DNA of 64,000 nt from Actinokineospora xionganensis (GTDB lineage Bacteria > Actinomycetota > Actinomycetes > Mycobacteriales > Pseudonocardiaceae): positions 62,001 to 126,000 of the forward strand of contig NZ_JABVED010000005.1 in assembly GCF_014323725.1 (NCBI RefSeq), written 5' to 3'. Shown piece after piece: positions 18,647 through 27,313 of the stretch (positions are counted from its first letter, which is position 1; the number at the start of each line of letters is the position of its first letter). The position numbers and the translations under genes are program-made. The notes below the pieces were generated by a model. That model ran no database searches. It was given only the letters and a program-made list of their open reading frames with translations, and had not been told where the DNA came from.

Positions 18647-19439
18647 GGCGGCGGTGTACGGACACGTGCTTCGCGCGCAGATCCGCAGCCAGACGCAGTA
18701 TCGGATGTCGTTCGTGGTCGAGGTCATCGGCAGTGTGGTGATCAACGGGCTCGACCTCGCCACGGTGTTCGTCCTGTTCTCGGTCGCGGGCAGTCTCGGC
18801 GGCTTCGGCGGCACGGAGGTCCTCCTGCTCACGACACTGTCGGCGTGCGCGTTCGCCGTGGCCGACCTGGTCGTCGGCAACGCCGACAAGCTGCGCGACT
18901 ACGTCCGCACCGGGTTGTTCGACACGCTGCTGCTGCGCCCGCTCTCGGCCCTGTGGCAGCTGCTCGCGGTCAACTTCGCGCCACGCCGGGTCGGCCGGGC
19001 GGTTCAGGGGCTCGTCCTCTACGTCGTGGCCCTGGCGATCGCCGACATCGACTGGGACCTCGCGCGGGCCGTGTACGCGGTCGGCGCGCCTGTCGCCGGC
19101 GCCGTGTTCTTCGGCAGCTTCTTCATCGCGGGCTCCACGGTGGCCTTCTGGTGGGTGGAGTCCGGCGAGATGGCCAACGCGTTCACCTACGGCGGCAAGG
19201 ACTTCAGCGCATATCCGTCCACAATGTACGATGGCTGGTTCCGTACGGTCTTCGCGAGCGCCCTGGGGTTTGGCTTCGTCGCCTACCTGCCCACCCTCGC
19301 GCTGGTCGGCCGGGCGGACCCGCTTGGCGCCCCGGACTGGCTGCGCTGGTGCTCGCCGGTCACCGCGCTGATCGCCGCCGCGCTCGCCGCCCTGTTCTGG
19401 CGCACGGGCGTCCGCCACTACCGAAGTACGGGGTCATGA
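18639..19439 (+). CDS. ABC-2 type transporter permease, subunit 2
   Basis: 266 residues, six hydrophobic segments. N-terminal AQIRSQTQYRMSFVVEVIG and GLFDTLLLRPLSALWQL are typical of the second permease in DUF990-type ABC-2 exporters. GTG start within the preceding gene; its TGA overlaps the ATG of the ATPase gene (ATGA), so all three subunits are translationally coupled and probably made in equal amounts. Confidence 0.88.
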   Translation: MGRAAVYGHVLRAQIRSQTQYRMSFVVEVIGSVVINGLDLATVFVLFSVAGSLGGFGGTEVLLLTTLSACAFAVADLVVGNADKLRDYVRTGLFDTLLLRPLSALWQLLAVNFAPRRVGRAVQGLVLYVVALAIADIDWDLARAVYAVGAPVAGAVFFGSFFIAGSTVAFWWVESGEMANAFTYGGKDFSAYPSTMYDGWFRTVFASALGFGFVAYLPTLALVGRADPLGAPDWLRWCSPVTALIAAALAALFWRTGVRHYRSTGS

Positions 19440-20383
19440 TCATCTCAGCATCGGGTCTGCGCAAGGACTTCACGGTCAACCGCAAGGTGGGCAGGCTGCG
19501 CCGGGAGCGGCACGTCGTGTCCGCGGTGGACGGCGTCGACCTCACCGTGCGCAGGGGCGAGCTGCTCGGCTACATCGGGCCCAACGGCGCGGGGAAGTCC
19601 ACGACGCTCAAGATGCTCACCGGTGTGCTGACGCCCAGCGCGGGGGAGGTGCGGGTGTGCGGGCTCGAACCGGTCGCCAAGCGCACCACGCTCGCCCGCC
19701 GCATCGGTGTCGTCTTCGGGCAGCGGTCCCAGCTGTGGTGGGACCTGCCGCTGGCCGAGTCGTTCGACCTGCTCCGGCACATCTACCAGGTTCCCGCCGC
19801 CGACCACGCCGCCCGGCTCGCCCGATGCACCGACCTGCTGGGCCTGGCCGAGTTCGCCCGCACCCCGGTCCGCCAGCTGTCCCTTGGTCAGCGGATGCGC
19901 GGCGAGCTGACCGCGGCCCTTTTGCACGGGCCTGAGGTGCTGTTCCTCGACGAGCCCACGATCGGCCTTGACGTGCTCAGCAAACAGGCCGTCCGCGAGT
20001 TCCTCGGTGAACTCGACCAGCGCGGCGACACCACCGTCGTGCTCACCACCCACGACCTCGCCGACATCGAGAAGCTCTGCAAGCGGCTGGTGGTGATCGA
20101 CCACGGCCGGGTCGTCCACGACGGCACCCTCGACGCCCTGCACGCCCGCTACGGCTCGCGGCGCACCATCGTCGCCGACCTCGACGCCGACTGGCCCGCG
20201 GACGTGTGCCTGCCCGGCGCGTCCGTGGTGTCGGTCGAGGGCAGACGGGTCACCCTGGAGCTGAACGGCACCACCGCGGGCGAGGTTGTCGCCGCGCTGG
20301 CCAAGGCCGTGCCGCTGCGCGACCTGTCCGTGCGGGAGCCGCAGATCGAGGACGTGGTGGCGCGGCTCTACCGGCGGGACTGA
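19436..20383 (+). CDS. ABC-2 type transporter ATP-binding protein
   Basis: 315 residues. Walker A GPNGAGKSTT near 48-57, Q-loop GVVFGQRSQLWW, signature LSLGQRMRGELTAALL, Walker B VLFLDEPTIGLDV and switch His in VVLTTHDLADIE. Signature Gly-Gln is kept while the usual second Gly (LSGGQ) is Leu-Gly, common in this subclass. A C-terminal extension of about 80 residues follows, as in drug-export ATPases. Energises the two permeases upstream. Its 3' end overlaps convergent psuG by 16 bases. Confidence 0.92.
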   Translation: MIISASGLRKDFTVNRKVGRLRRERHVVSAVDGVDLTVRRGELLGYIGPNGAGKSTTLKMLTGVLTPSAGEVRVCGLEPVAKRTTLARRIGVVFGQRSQLWWDLPLAESFDLLRHIYQVPAADHAARLARCTDLLGLAEFARTPVRQLSLGQRMRGELTAALLHGPEVLFLDEPTIGLDVLSKQAVREFLGELDQRGDTTVVLTTHDLADIEKLCKRLVVIDHGRVVHDGTLDALHARYGSRRTIVADLDADWPADVCLPGASVVSVEGRRVTLELNGTTAGEVVAALAKAVPLRDLSVREPQIEDVVARLYRRD

Positions 20384-21312
20384 GCCAGCTCGACGGCCAC
20401 CTCGGCGGCCACGCGGGTGTTGTCGGCGACGAGTTCGATGTTCGCGGTGAGGCTCGCGCCCGCGCTGGCGGTGTGGAAGTGCTCCAGCAGCACCGGGGTG
20501 ACGTTCTTGCCGCGGATGTCGCGCCGCTTGAGCAGGTCCATGCCGTCCTGCAGCAGCCGGTCGTGCAACTCGCGGTCGAGTTCGTGCTCCACCGGGATCG
20601 GGTTGACCAGCAGCACGCCCGCGCCGCCCGGGACGTGCGTGCGGTGCGCGTCGATCACCGCGGCCGCGTCGGCCGGGGTGTCGACCCGCCACGGCACCGG
20701 GAAGGCCGAGACGCGCAGGTAGAACGCCGGGAAGGCGTCGGTGCGGTAGCCGAGGACGGGGACCGAGCGGGTCTCCAAGACCTCGACCGTGGCGGCGATG
20801 TCGAGCACCGACTTCACCCCGGAGCACACCACCACGACGGGTGTCGTGGACAGGACGTCCAGGTCGGCGGAGACGTCCCAGGCCGCCGCCCCGCGCGGGA
20901 GAGTGAGGTGGACGCCGCCGAGGCCGCCGGTCGCGAACACGCCGATGCCCGCCTGGTGGGCGAGGGTGGCGGTGCTCGCCACCGTGGTCGCGCCGTCGCG
21001 GCCGAGCGCGAGGGCCGGGCCCAGGTCGCGCCGGGAGAGCTTGACCAGGCCGGAGTCCTCGGCGCACACCCGGTCGAGGTCGGCGTCGGTGAGCCCGATC
21101 CGGGCCTTGCCGTCGAGCACGGCGATCGTCGCGGGCACCGCCCCGGATTCGCGGACCACCCGCTCCAGCCGGACACCGACCTCGTGGTTGCGCCCCGCGG
21201 GCAGCCCATGCGCCAGCAACGTGCTTTCCAACGCGACGACAGCGCGCCCCTCAGCCAACGCGTCCGCGACCTCATCGGACAGGACCAGATGATCAGTGCT
21301 CAGTTCACTCAC
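20368..21312 (-). CDS. psuG: Pseudouridine-5'-phosphate glycosidase
   Basis: 314 residues. Cleaves pseudouridine 5'-phosphate to uracil and ribose 5-phosphate; the family is a trimeric metal-dependent enzyme. Conserved stretches include VVALESTLLAHGLP near the start, ARIGLTDADL, the catalytic Lys region LVKLSRRDL, GIGVFATGGLGGVHL and CSGVKSVLDI. GTG at 21312 is taken as start because family homology begins just after; the frame stays open upstream only through a large inverted repeat. The ribosome-binding site is weak. The likely partner kinase is the PfkB gene at 16888-17757. Salvages pseudouridine released by RNA turnover. Confidence 0.93.
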   Translation of the reverse strand: MSELSTDHLVLSDEVADALAEGRAVVALESTLLAHGLPAGRNHEVGVRLERVVRESGAVPATIAVLDGKARIGLTDADLDRVCAEDSGLVKLSRRDLGPALALGRDGATTVASTATLAHQAGIGVFATGGLGGVHLTLPRGAAAWDVSADLDVLSTTPVVVVCSGVKSVLDIAATVEVLETRSVPVLGYRTDAFPAFYLRVSAFPVPWRVDTPADAAAVIDAHRTHVPGGAGVLLVNPIPVEHELDRELHDRLLQDGMDLLKRRDIRGKNVTPVLLEHFHTASAGASLTANIELVADNTRVAAEVAVELAQSRR

Positions 21313-21334
21313 CCACCGATCATCCACCACCCCA

Positions 21335-21487
21335 CCCGCGAGTCCGGTCGCGAGTCCAACGTTCAGAACAGCGAGTCCAACGTTCGGCACATCCCCAGTT
21401 CCAGCTCAGGTGGCGTGGGACGGAAGTTGATGTTCCGAACGTTGGACTCGCTGTTCTGAACGTTGGACTCGCGACCGGACTCGCGGG
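21335..21487. repeat. 53-bp perfect inverted repeat built from 21-bp units
   Basis: Arms 21335-21387 and 21435-21487 are perfect reverse complements over 53 bp, separated by 47 bp. Each arm holds a repeated unit with core GCGAGTCCAACGTTC. The right arm ends one base before the stop of the Spo0M-like gene and the left arm begins 22 bases before psuG, so the element occupies nearly the whole gap. No transposase or target duplication. The unit is related to the tandem array at 62347-62409. Confidence 0.9.
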
Positions 21488-22282
21488 TTAGTCGAAGATG
21501 GCGCGGGGGGCGGCGACCTGGTGGAACCAGGCTTCGAGCTGCTTTTCCCAGTTGTTCTGCGCGAGGGTCGCGTTCTGTACGACGAAGCTCCCGAGCATCG
21601 ATTGGTTGCGCGACCCGAGCCCGCCGCCCTTGGCGACCCGGACCTTCTTCACCACGTCAAGCACCACCTGCACGTCCTGCGGGCGGGCCAGGAAGGTGAC
21701 CGTCACCTCGGCGAACGCCTGCGCGAACACGGGGGAGGCAGTGAAGGTGATCTCCTGGAAGAAGGGAAGCTGCTGGTCGACGCCGTCGAGTCGGTTCTTC
21801 TCCAGGTTCGCCCCGCGGAACTGAAACCCGATCCGGCTCATCGCGTCGAGGATGCGGTGCTGGGCGGGCAGCGGTTCGACGGGGATGGCGTCGACGTCCT
21901 GCGGGTCGACGACACTGCCCGCGAGGTCGAGGTTCGTCTGCAGGCCCACGGCCATGCCCGTGAGGTGCTTGCCCAGGACCGAGGTGATCGGCGTCTCCCA
22001 GGGCAGCTGCACCTCGAACGGCACGGTGATCTGCGAACCGGCGCGGATCAGTTCGCGCCCCGCCAGGTGCACCGACTGCACGGGCAGGTCGGCGGTCGTG
22101 TTGCCGGTCTCCACCCGGGCCAACACCGACACCCCGAGCGACTCGACCTGCTGGTCGACCTGACCACCGGTCAGGAGCACCTCGCCACGCAGCGTGCCGC
22201 CGGGACGCACGGCCGGGTCGATGATGCGGGCGTCCACTTTCGCGCCACCCGAGCCCAAGCTCGCCAACACCTTCTGGAACAT
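21488..22282 (-). CDS. SpoOM-like (Spo0M) sporulation-control family protein
   Basis: 264 residues. Begins MFQKVLASLGSGGAKVD, the standard Spo0M opening, and includes RPGGTLRGEVLLTGG and ELPV-like beta strands of the arrestin-like fold, with a conserved stretch HLTGMAVGLQTNLDLAG. In Bacillus Spo0M affects sporulation and cell surface properties; its role in actinobacteria is unknown. ATG at 22282 chosen because the family motif begins there. It is divergent from the DUF3039 gene across a 66-base gap. Likely cytoplasmic; no signal peptide. Confidence 0.87.
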   Translation of the reverse strand: MFQKVLASLGSGGAKVDARIIDPAVRPGGTLRGEVLLTGGQVDQQVESLGVSVLARVETGNTTADLPVQSVHLAGRELIRAGSQITVPFEVQLPWETPITSVLGKHLTGMAVGLQTNLDLAGSVVDPQDVDAIPVEPLPAQHRILDAMSRIGFQFRGANLEKNRLDGVDQQLPFFQEITFTASPVFAQAFAEVTVTFLARPQDVQVVLDVVKKVRVAKGGGLGSRNQSMLGSFVVQNATLAQNNWEKQLEAWFHQVAAPRAIFD

Positions 22283-22348
22283 GCGCGCATCCTGCCGGCC
22301 CGCGGACCGTGTACGCACGATTTTGACCCGATGTTGCATCATGGACAG

Positions 22349-22591
22349 GTGAGCGCACCCACCCAGACGCGGCCTGATGTCGACACCAGCCCCGAGGGCA
22401 CCGACACCACCAGCGACGACACCCCCAAGATGTTCCACTACGTCAAGAAGAACAAGATCGCCGAAAGCGCGATCATGGGCTCCATGGTCGTAGCGCTGTG
22501 CGGTGAGGTCTTCCCGGTGACGAAGGCGGCCAAGCCCGGCTCCCCGGTCTGCCCGGACTGCAAGAAGATCTACGAGCGGATGAAGGGCTGA
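22349..22591 (+). CDS. DUF3039 protein
   Basis: 80 residues. Signature MFHYVKKNKIAESAIMG followed by VVALCGEVFPV and CPDCKKIYERMK, the last giving a CxxC pair that with the earlier Cys may bind zinc. Small soluble protein conserved across actinobacteria with no assigned function. GTG at 22349 gives the usual family length; an in-frame ATG at 22331 adds six residues and cannot be excluded. Divergent from the Spo0M-like gene. Confidence 0.85.
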   Translation: MSAPTQTRPDVDTSPEGTDTTSDDTPKMFHYVKKNKIAESAIMGSMVVALCGEVFPVTKAAKPGSPVCPDCKKIYERMKG

Positions 22592-22778
22592 CGGAGCCCT
22601 CGATGCGGACCTGGTGACCGACGACATCGGCCACCAGGCCAAAGCTGCTCAACCCTCCTCTTCGGCAGGGGCATGAGCCGCCTGCCCATGAACGGCGGCA
22701 TGGCCATGGTCGCGTTCGTGGCGGTCGGTGTCGCAGGAAAACGCAACAGGCACCAGATGGCGCAACCTGCACGCGCGA

Positions 22779-22809
22779 AAGCGGGCCCCGACAATGTCGA
22801 GGCCCGCTT
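22779..22809. terminator. Hairpin between DUF3039 and the RND pump
   Basis: AAGCGGGCC (22779-22787) pairs with GGCCCGCTT (22801-22809), with CGAC/GTCG inside. It lies 12 bases after the RND gene stop (minus strand) and can serve both convergent genes. The rest of 22592-22820 shows no gene. Confidence 0.75.
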
Positions 22810-22820
22810 CACGTCAAAGA

Positions 22821-25800
22821 TCAGGCGTCGCCGGAAACCAGCGCCTCCCGCTTGAGCGCGTGCTTGGCCGACCGCTTGGCCTTCCGCTTGTCCTTGCGGT
22901 TCTCGACCATCGTGTACAGCGTCGGAACCAGCACCAGCGTCAGCAGCGTCGAGCTGAGCAGTCCGCCGATCACCACCAGCGCCAGTGGTTTCCCGATGAA
23001 TCCGCCCTGGCCGGTCAGCCCCAGCGCCATCGGCAACAGGGCGAAGATCGTTGCCGCGGCCGTCATCAGGATCGGGCGCAGACGCCTGCGGCCGCCCTCG
23101 ATGACCGCGTCCCGCACGCTCATGCCTTCGGCCCGGTACTGGTTCACCAGGTCGATCAACACGATCGCGTTGGTGACCACGATGCCGACCAGCATCAGCA
23201 TGCCGATCAGCGCGGGCAGACCCAGCGGTGTGCCCGTGATCAGCAGCAGGCCGATCGCGCCGGTCGCGGCGAACGGGATGGACACCAGCAGGATGAGCGG
23301 CTGGATCAGGCTGCGGAACGTCGCCACCATGATCAGGAAGACGATCGCGATGGCCGCGAGCATGGCCAGCCCCAGGTCGCCGAACGTCTCGGCCTGGTCG
23401 GCGCTGACGCCGCCGATCTCGTAGTTCGCGCCGCCCTTGAGCTGGACACTGTCGAGCCGGGATTTCAGGTCCTTGGTCAGCTTGCCCAGGTCGGCCTCGG
23501 TGGACTTGGCAGTCACGGTCGCGCTGCGGTCACCGCCGAGTCGGCGGACCTGGACCGGCCCGTCGACGGTGGACACCTGGGCGATCTCGCCGAGGGTGAC
23601 CACACCGGTGGCGCTCGGCAGCGCAAGCGCCCGCAGCGCGGCGACGTCGGTGGGTGCCGTGCCGGTGCGCAGCACGATGTCGTGCCGGGTGTTGCCGATC
23701 GGCAGTTCCGCGACCGGCACGCCGCGCAGTGCCTGTGCGGCGAACTGTCCGACGGCCTGTGTGCTCAGCCCGCGCGCCGCGGCGGCCTGCTGGTCGACGA
23801 TGACCTGGACCCGGGGCGAACTCTTCGCCAAATCATTGGCGACTTCGCTCAGACCCGGAACGTCCGCCACCGCCTTCTCGACCGTGTCCGCCGCGACCTG
23901 CAAGGACTCCGCGTCCGGCGCGGTCACGACGATCTGGACGCCTTCGGTGGAGAACCCGGTGGCCTCGGCGCCGAACTTGACCACCCCGCTGTCCGGCACG
24001 GCCTTGAGTCGGTCGGCCAGCCGCGCCTTCAGAGCGGTGAGGTCGGTGCCCTCGCGAACGGTGGCGTTGATGGTGTTGGTGCCGTTGCTCGCGAGCCCGA
24101 ACCCGGCGAAGGTGTCGTCGTTGCCGACGGTGACCTGGTAGACCTCGATCTCGTCGGCCGAGGCGAGGACCGTTTCGAGCTTCTTCGCCGCCGCGTCCCG
24201 AGCCTGCAGGCTCGACCCGGGCGGCAGTTCCTGCGACATCTGCAGGGCGGTGCCGTTCGACTCGTCGAGGAAGTTGGTCTCCAGCCTGCTCGCCAGGCCG
24301 AGCGTGCCGCCGAAGATCAGTACCGCGATGAGCACCGTGATCCACCGACGAGTGGTGGCGAAGTGCAGCACCGGGACATAGGCGCGCTGCAGCGGACTGC
24401 GCCGCTCTTTGTCCACCGCCGCGACGCGGACGGCCTCAGCGGCCTCGGGGTCGGCGGGCACCGGCGGACGGCGGAGGAACCAGAAGGCCAACACCGGCAC
24501 GATCGTCAGCGACACCAGGAGCGAAGCGAGCAGCGCGACTGTGACCGTGATCGAGAACGGCCGGAACAGCTCGCCGGCGATCCCGCTGACGAATGCGATC
24601 GGGAGGAAGACCGCGACCGTGGTGAGTGTGGACGCCGTGACCGCCCCGGCGACCTCGCGGGTGCCGTCGAGCACCGCGCGGTCCTTCTCCTCGCCGTAGG
24701 CGAGGTGGCGTTTGATGTTCTCCAGCACGACGATCGAGTCGTCGACCACCCGGCCGATGGCGATCGTCAGGCCGCTGAGGGTGAGCAGGTTCAGCGACAG
24801 ATCGCCGGCCCACAGTGCGAGCAGCGCGACCAGCACCGACAGTGGGATCGACACCGCGGTGACCAACGTGGACCGCAGCGACAACAGGAAAAGCAGGATC
24901 ACGGCAACGGCGAACAGCAGGCCGAGCAGACCCTCGGTGGTCAGGCCCCCGATGGCCTTCTCCACCTCAGGGCCTTGGTCGTAGGCCACCGTCAGTGGTG
25001 TCTGGGCCTTCTTGCTCAGGTCGTCGAGCTTGCCGCGGACCGCCTTGGAGATCTCCACGGCGTTGCCGTCAGCGGTCATCGTCACCATCACGCCGAGGGT
25101 GGGCCTGCCGTCCGTGCGCGTGATCACCGTGGTCTCGGCGAGACCCTGCTCGACCGTCGCGACGTCGGCGAGTCGGACCGGTGCGCCGCGAGAGGGGAGC
25201 ACGAGTGCCCGGAGATCGTCCGCGGACTTGAGCGGGCCGCCGATTTGCACGGTCAGCGTGCGTTCGCCTTCGGCGACCGAGCCCACGGGCAGCGGCTTGC
25301 CCGCGGAGGACAGCGCCCCCGTGAGTGCCGCGGGGTCCACCTGGGCAGCGGCGAGCTTGGCGTAGTCGACGGTCACGTTGATCGTTTCCGACCTGGTGCC
25401 GGTGATCGACGCGCCGCGCACGCCGGGGATCTCCTCGATGCCCGGCAGGACCTCGGTGCGCAGCCCGCGCACCGTCGCGGCCTCGTCCGCGCCGGTGCCC
25501 GCGGCGAGGATCACGACTGGGATGTCGTCGAAATTGCCCTGCGCCACCGTCGGCTCGACGCCTGCGGGCAGGACCGGCCGCAAGCGGTTGACCGCCTGCT
25601 GCAGCTGGCTCACCGCCGCGTCGATGTCCGTCCCGTAGTCGAACAGGACCTGGACCGACGCCGAGCTCTCACCGGACCGGGTGGTGACCTCGTCCACTCC
25701 GGACACTCCGCGCAGCGCGCCCGCGATGGGCTCGGCCACCTCACTGTCCACAATGTCCGGTGAGGCGCCCGGGTATGGCGCGATCACCACCGCGGCGGGC

Positions 25801-25928
25801 AGTTGGACCGACGGCAGAAGCTGCTGCTTGAGCGATGGCAGCGCGATGGCGCCGAAGCCGATGATCACCAAGCTGAGCAGGCCGACCAGACCGCGGTTGG
25901 CCAGGCTCAGGCGAGCCAGCACTGACAT
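22821..25928 (-). CDS. RND-family efflux transporter permease (HAE1/AcrB-like)
   Basis: 1035 residues, typical for AcrB/SwrC-type pumps: an N-terminal transmembrane helix, a large extracytoplasmic loop, a helix bundle, a second large loop and a second bundle. The proton-relay motif GRVVDDSIVVLENI carries the paired Asp. The internal repeat is evident (PSVQLPAAVVIAPYPGAS in the first half, ELPPGSSLQARDAAAKKLE in the second). No membrane-fusion protein or outer-membrane partner is nearby, as for SwrC in Bacillus. ATG at 25928 has GAGGGG upstream. Substrate (drug, lipopeptide or lipid) unknown. Confidence 0.92.
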   Translation of the reverse strand: MSVLARLSLANRGLVGLLSLVIIGFGAIALPSLKQQLLPSVQLPAAVVIAPYPGASPDIVDSEVAEPIAGALRGVSGVDEVTTRSGESSASVQVLFDYGTDIDAAVSQLQQAVNRLRPVLPAGVEPTVAQGNFDDIPVVILAAGTGADEAATVRGLRTEVLPGIEEIPGVRGASITGTRSETINVTVDYAKLAAAQVDPAALTGALSSAGKPLPVGSVAEGERTLTVQIGGPLKSADDLRALVLPSRGAPVRLADVATVEQGLAETTVITRTDGRPTLGVMVTMTADGNAVEISKAVRGKLDDLSKKAQTPLTVAYDQGPEVEKAIGGLTTEGLLGLLFAVAVILLFLLSLRSTLVTAVSIPLSVLVALLALWAGDLSLNLLTLSGLTIAIGRVVDDSIVVLENIKRHLAYGEEKDRAVLDGTREVAGAVTASTLTTVAVFLPIAFVSGIAGELFRPFSITVTVALLASLLVSLTIVPVLAFWFLRRPPVPADPEAAEAVRVAAVDKERRSPLQRAYVPVLHFATTRRWITVLIAVLIFGGTLGLASRLETNFLDESNGTALQMSQELPPGSSLQARDAAAKKLETVLASADEIEVYQVTVGNDDTFAGFGLASNGTNTINATVREGTDLTALKARLADRLKAVPDSGVVKFGAEATGFSTEGVQIVVTAPDAESLQVAADTVEKAVADVPGLSEVANDLAKSSPRVQVIVDQQAAAARGLSTQAVGQFAAQALRGVPVAELPIGNTRHDIVLRTGTAPTDVAALRALALPSATGVVTLGEIAQVSTVDGPVQVRRLGGDRSATVTAKSTEADLGKLTKDLKSRLDSVQLKGGANYEIGGVSADQAETFGDLGLAMLAAIAIVFLIMVATFRSLIQPLILLVSIPFAATGAIGLLLITGTPLGLPALIGMLMLVGIVVTNAIVLIDLVNQYRAEGMSVRDAVIEGGRRRLRPILMTAAATIFALLPMALGLTGQGGFIGKPLALVVIGGLLSSTLLTLVLVPTLYTMVENRKDKRKAKRSAKHALKREALVSGDA

Positions 25929-25999
25929 GTGATCCCCTCGTGAGAAACACCGGCACCCCCGCGCCGGGAAGACGAGATCATGGTGTCACGATCGGCAGC

Positions 26000-26014
26000 G
26001 GACCGACTCGGTCC
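26000..26014. promoter_or_regulatory. Palindromic candidate operator upstream of the RND pump
   Basis: 15-bp perfect palindrome GGACCGACTCGGTCC about 70 bases before the RND start. AGGTCTG/CAGACCT flank GTCAT-N8-ATGAC just beyond it (26015-26053). The shape is like TetR-family operators, but no regulator gene is adjacent. Confidence 0.4.
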
Positions 26015-26055
26015 AAGGTCTGAGTTCGCGTCATCCTTTGGTATGACAGACCTGC

Positions 26056-27141
26056 TCAGTGCGTCGAGCGCTCGGAAGTCTCGGAAGCCTTCGAAGCCTC
26101 GGTGTCCGCGGCAGCGGCGCTGACAGCGGTGTCAGCGGTGTCAGTGGCGTCAGTGGCGTCCTTGTCGGACCTGAGCTGCACCGCCGCCCGCTCGATCTCG
26201 AGCCTGCGCCACTTGCGGCGCTGCCTGCGGGTCATGTGCGCGGGCCACATGTCCTGGATCGCGGCGTTGAAGTACGCGCCGATCACCACCGCGAGCCCGA
26301 TGAAGAAGGCGAACAGCAGGAACGCGATCGGTGTGGCCAGCGCGCCGTAGGTGTAGCCGGTGGTGGTGATCCAGCTGATGTAGAGCCGCAGGCCGATGCT
26401 GGTGAGCAGGAAGACCACCATCGCCAGGATCGCGCCCGGCAGGCCGCGGTGCCACGGCAGCTTGCGTGGCAGTGCCAACTTGTAGAGCGTGGCGAGCGCC
26501 AGCACCAGCAGCAGACCGATGATCGGGTAGTAGGTGATGTCCACCCAGGACGAGATCGTCCCCCGCCACGAGGTGGGGAACAGCTTGGGCAGCAGGTCCG
26601 GTCCCAGCGCCAGCACCGGCAGCCCGATGACCAGCAGCACCAGGCTCAGCATGTAGAGCAGCAGCGCGAAGATCCGCTGCCACACCTCGTTGCGCACGCC
26701 GTACTGCCCGTGCGCGACCGTGATCGCGTCGACGAACGACGACATGGCCGACGATCCGGCCCATAGGGATATGAGAAAACCCACCGACACGATCTCGCCA
26801 CGCCCGACCGTGAGGATGTCGGAGACGGTCGGCTGGATGATCTGCGTCACGACGCTCTCGCTGAACGCGGTGCGCGAGATCTCGATGATGTCGGCCTCGA
26901 CGGCGTTGATCACGTCCTTGCCGAACCAGTCCGCGACGTAACCGAGGCTGCCCAGCAGGCCGAGGAGCAGCGGCGGCAGCGACAGGATCTGCCAGAACGC
27001 GGCCTCCGCGGCCTCGGAGAACAGGTTGCCGCCCCATGCCTTGGACAGCGTCCGGGAGATCAACCGCCACGCGCCGCGGCGCTCGTCGGTCGCCGCGGGG
27101 ACGGCGTCGGTCCCGTTCTTGGGTATGGGCTGGTCACTCAT
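26056..27141 (-). CDS. YihY/BrkB family membrane protein
   Basis: 361 residues. Cytoplasmic N-terminus, then about six to seven hydrophobic segments, with SEAAEAAFWQILSLPPLLLG at the first helix as in the YihY/BrkB (formerly ribonuclease BN) family. The hydrophilic C-terminus is basic (RRQRRKWRRLEIERAAV) and ends in a Thr/Ala/Asp/Ser-rich low-complexity tail encoded by short direct repeats (GTCAGCG/GTCAGTG at about 26128-26160). Function in actinobacteria unknown. ATG at 27141 preferred; an in-frame ATG at 27156 is possible. No clear ribosome-binding site. Confidence 0.85.
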   Translation of the reverse strand: MSDQPIPKNGTDAVPAATDERRGAWRLISRTLSKAWGGNLFSEAAEAAFWQILSLPPLLLGLLGSLGYVADWFGKDVINAVEADIIEISRTAFSESVVTQIIQPTVSDILTVGRGEIVSVGFLISLWAGSSAMSSFVDAITVAHGQYGVRNEVWQRIFALLLYMLSLVLLVIGLPVLALGPDLLPKLFPTSWRGTISSWVDITYYPIIGLLLVLALATLYKLALPRKLPWHRGLPGAILAMVVFLLTSIGLRLYISWITTTGYTYGALATPIAFLLFAFFIGLAVVIGAYFNAAIQDMWPAHMTRRQRRKWRRLEIERAAVQLRSDKDATDATDTADTAVSAAAADTEASKASETSERSTH

Positions 27142-27313
27142 GGCGGTGCCAAGCATGGTCCATCCGCGCGCGATCGGCGGTATCACTCGCGGATCGTTAC
27201 CTCCGTGTCGCGGGGTGAGCGATCTTGGACCGGCGGACGGTATTCTCGCTGTCGCCCTCAACGTCGTCCGCTGAGGGCATTCGTCTGTTCACGGAAGGGG
27301 GCTGGGGGATCTC

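Noticed and set aside
21335-21487. Insertion sequence or MITE ends
   Set aside because: The arms are long and perfect, but no target-site duplication or transposase was seen and the element fills an ordinary gap. Kept as a repeat, not called a mobile element.
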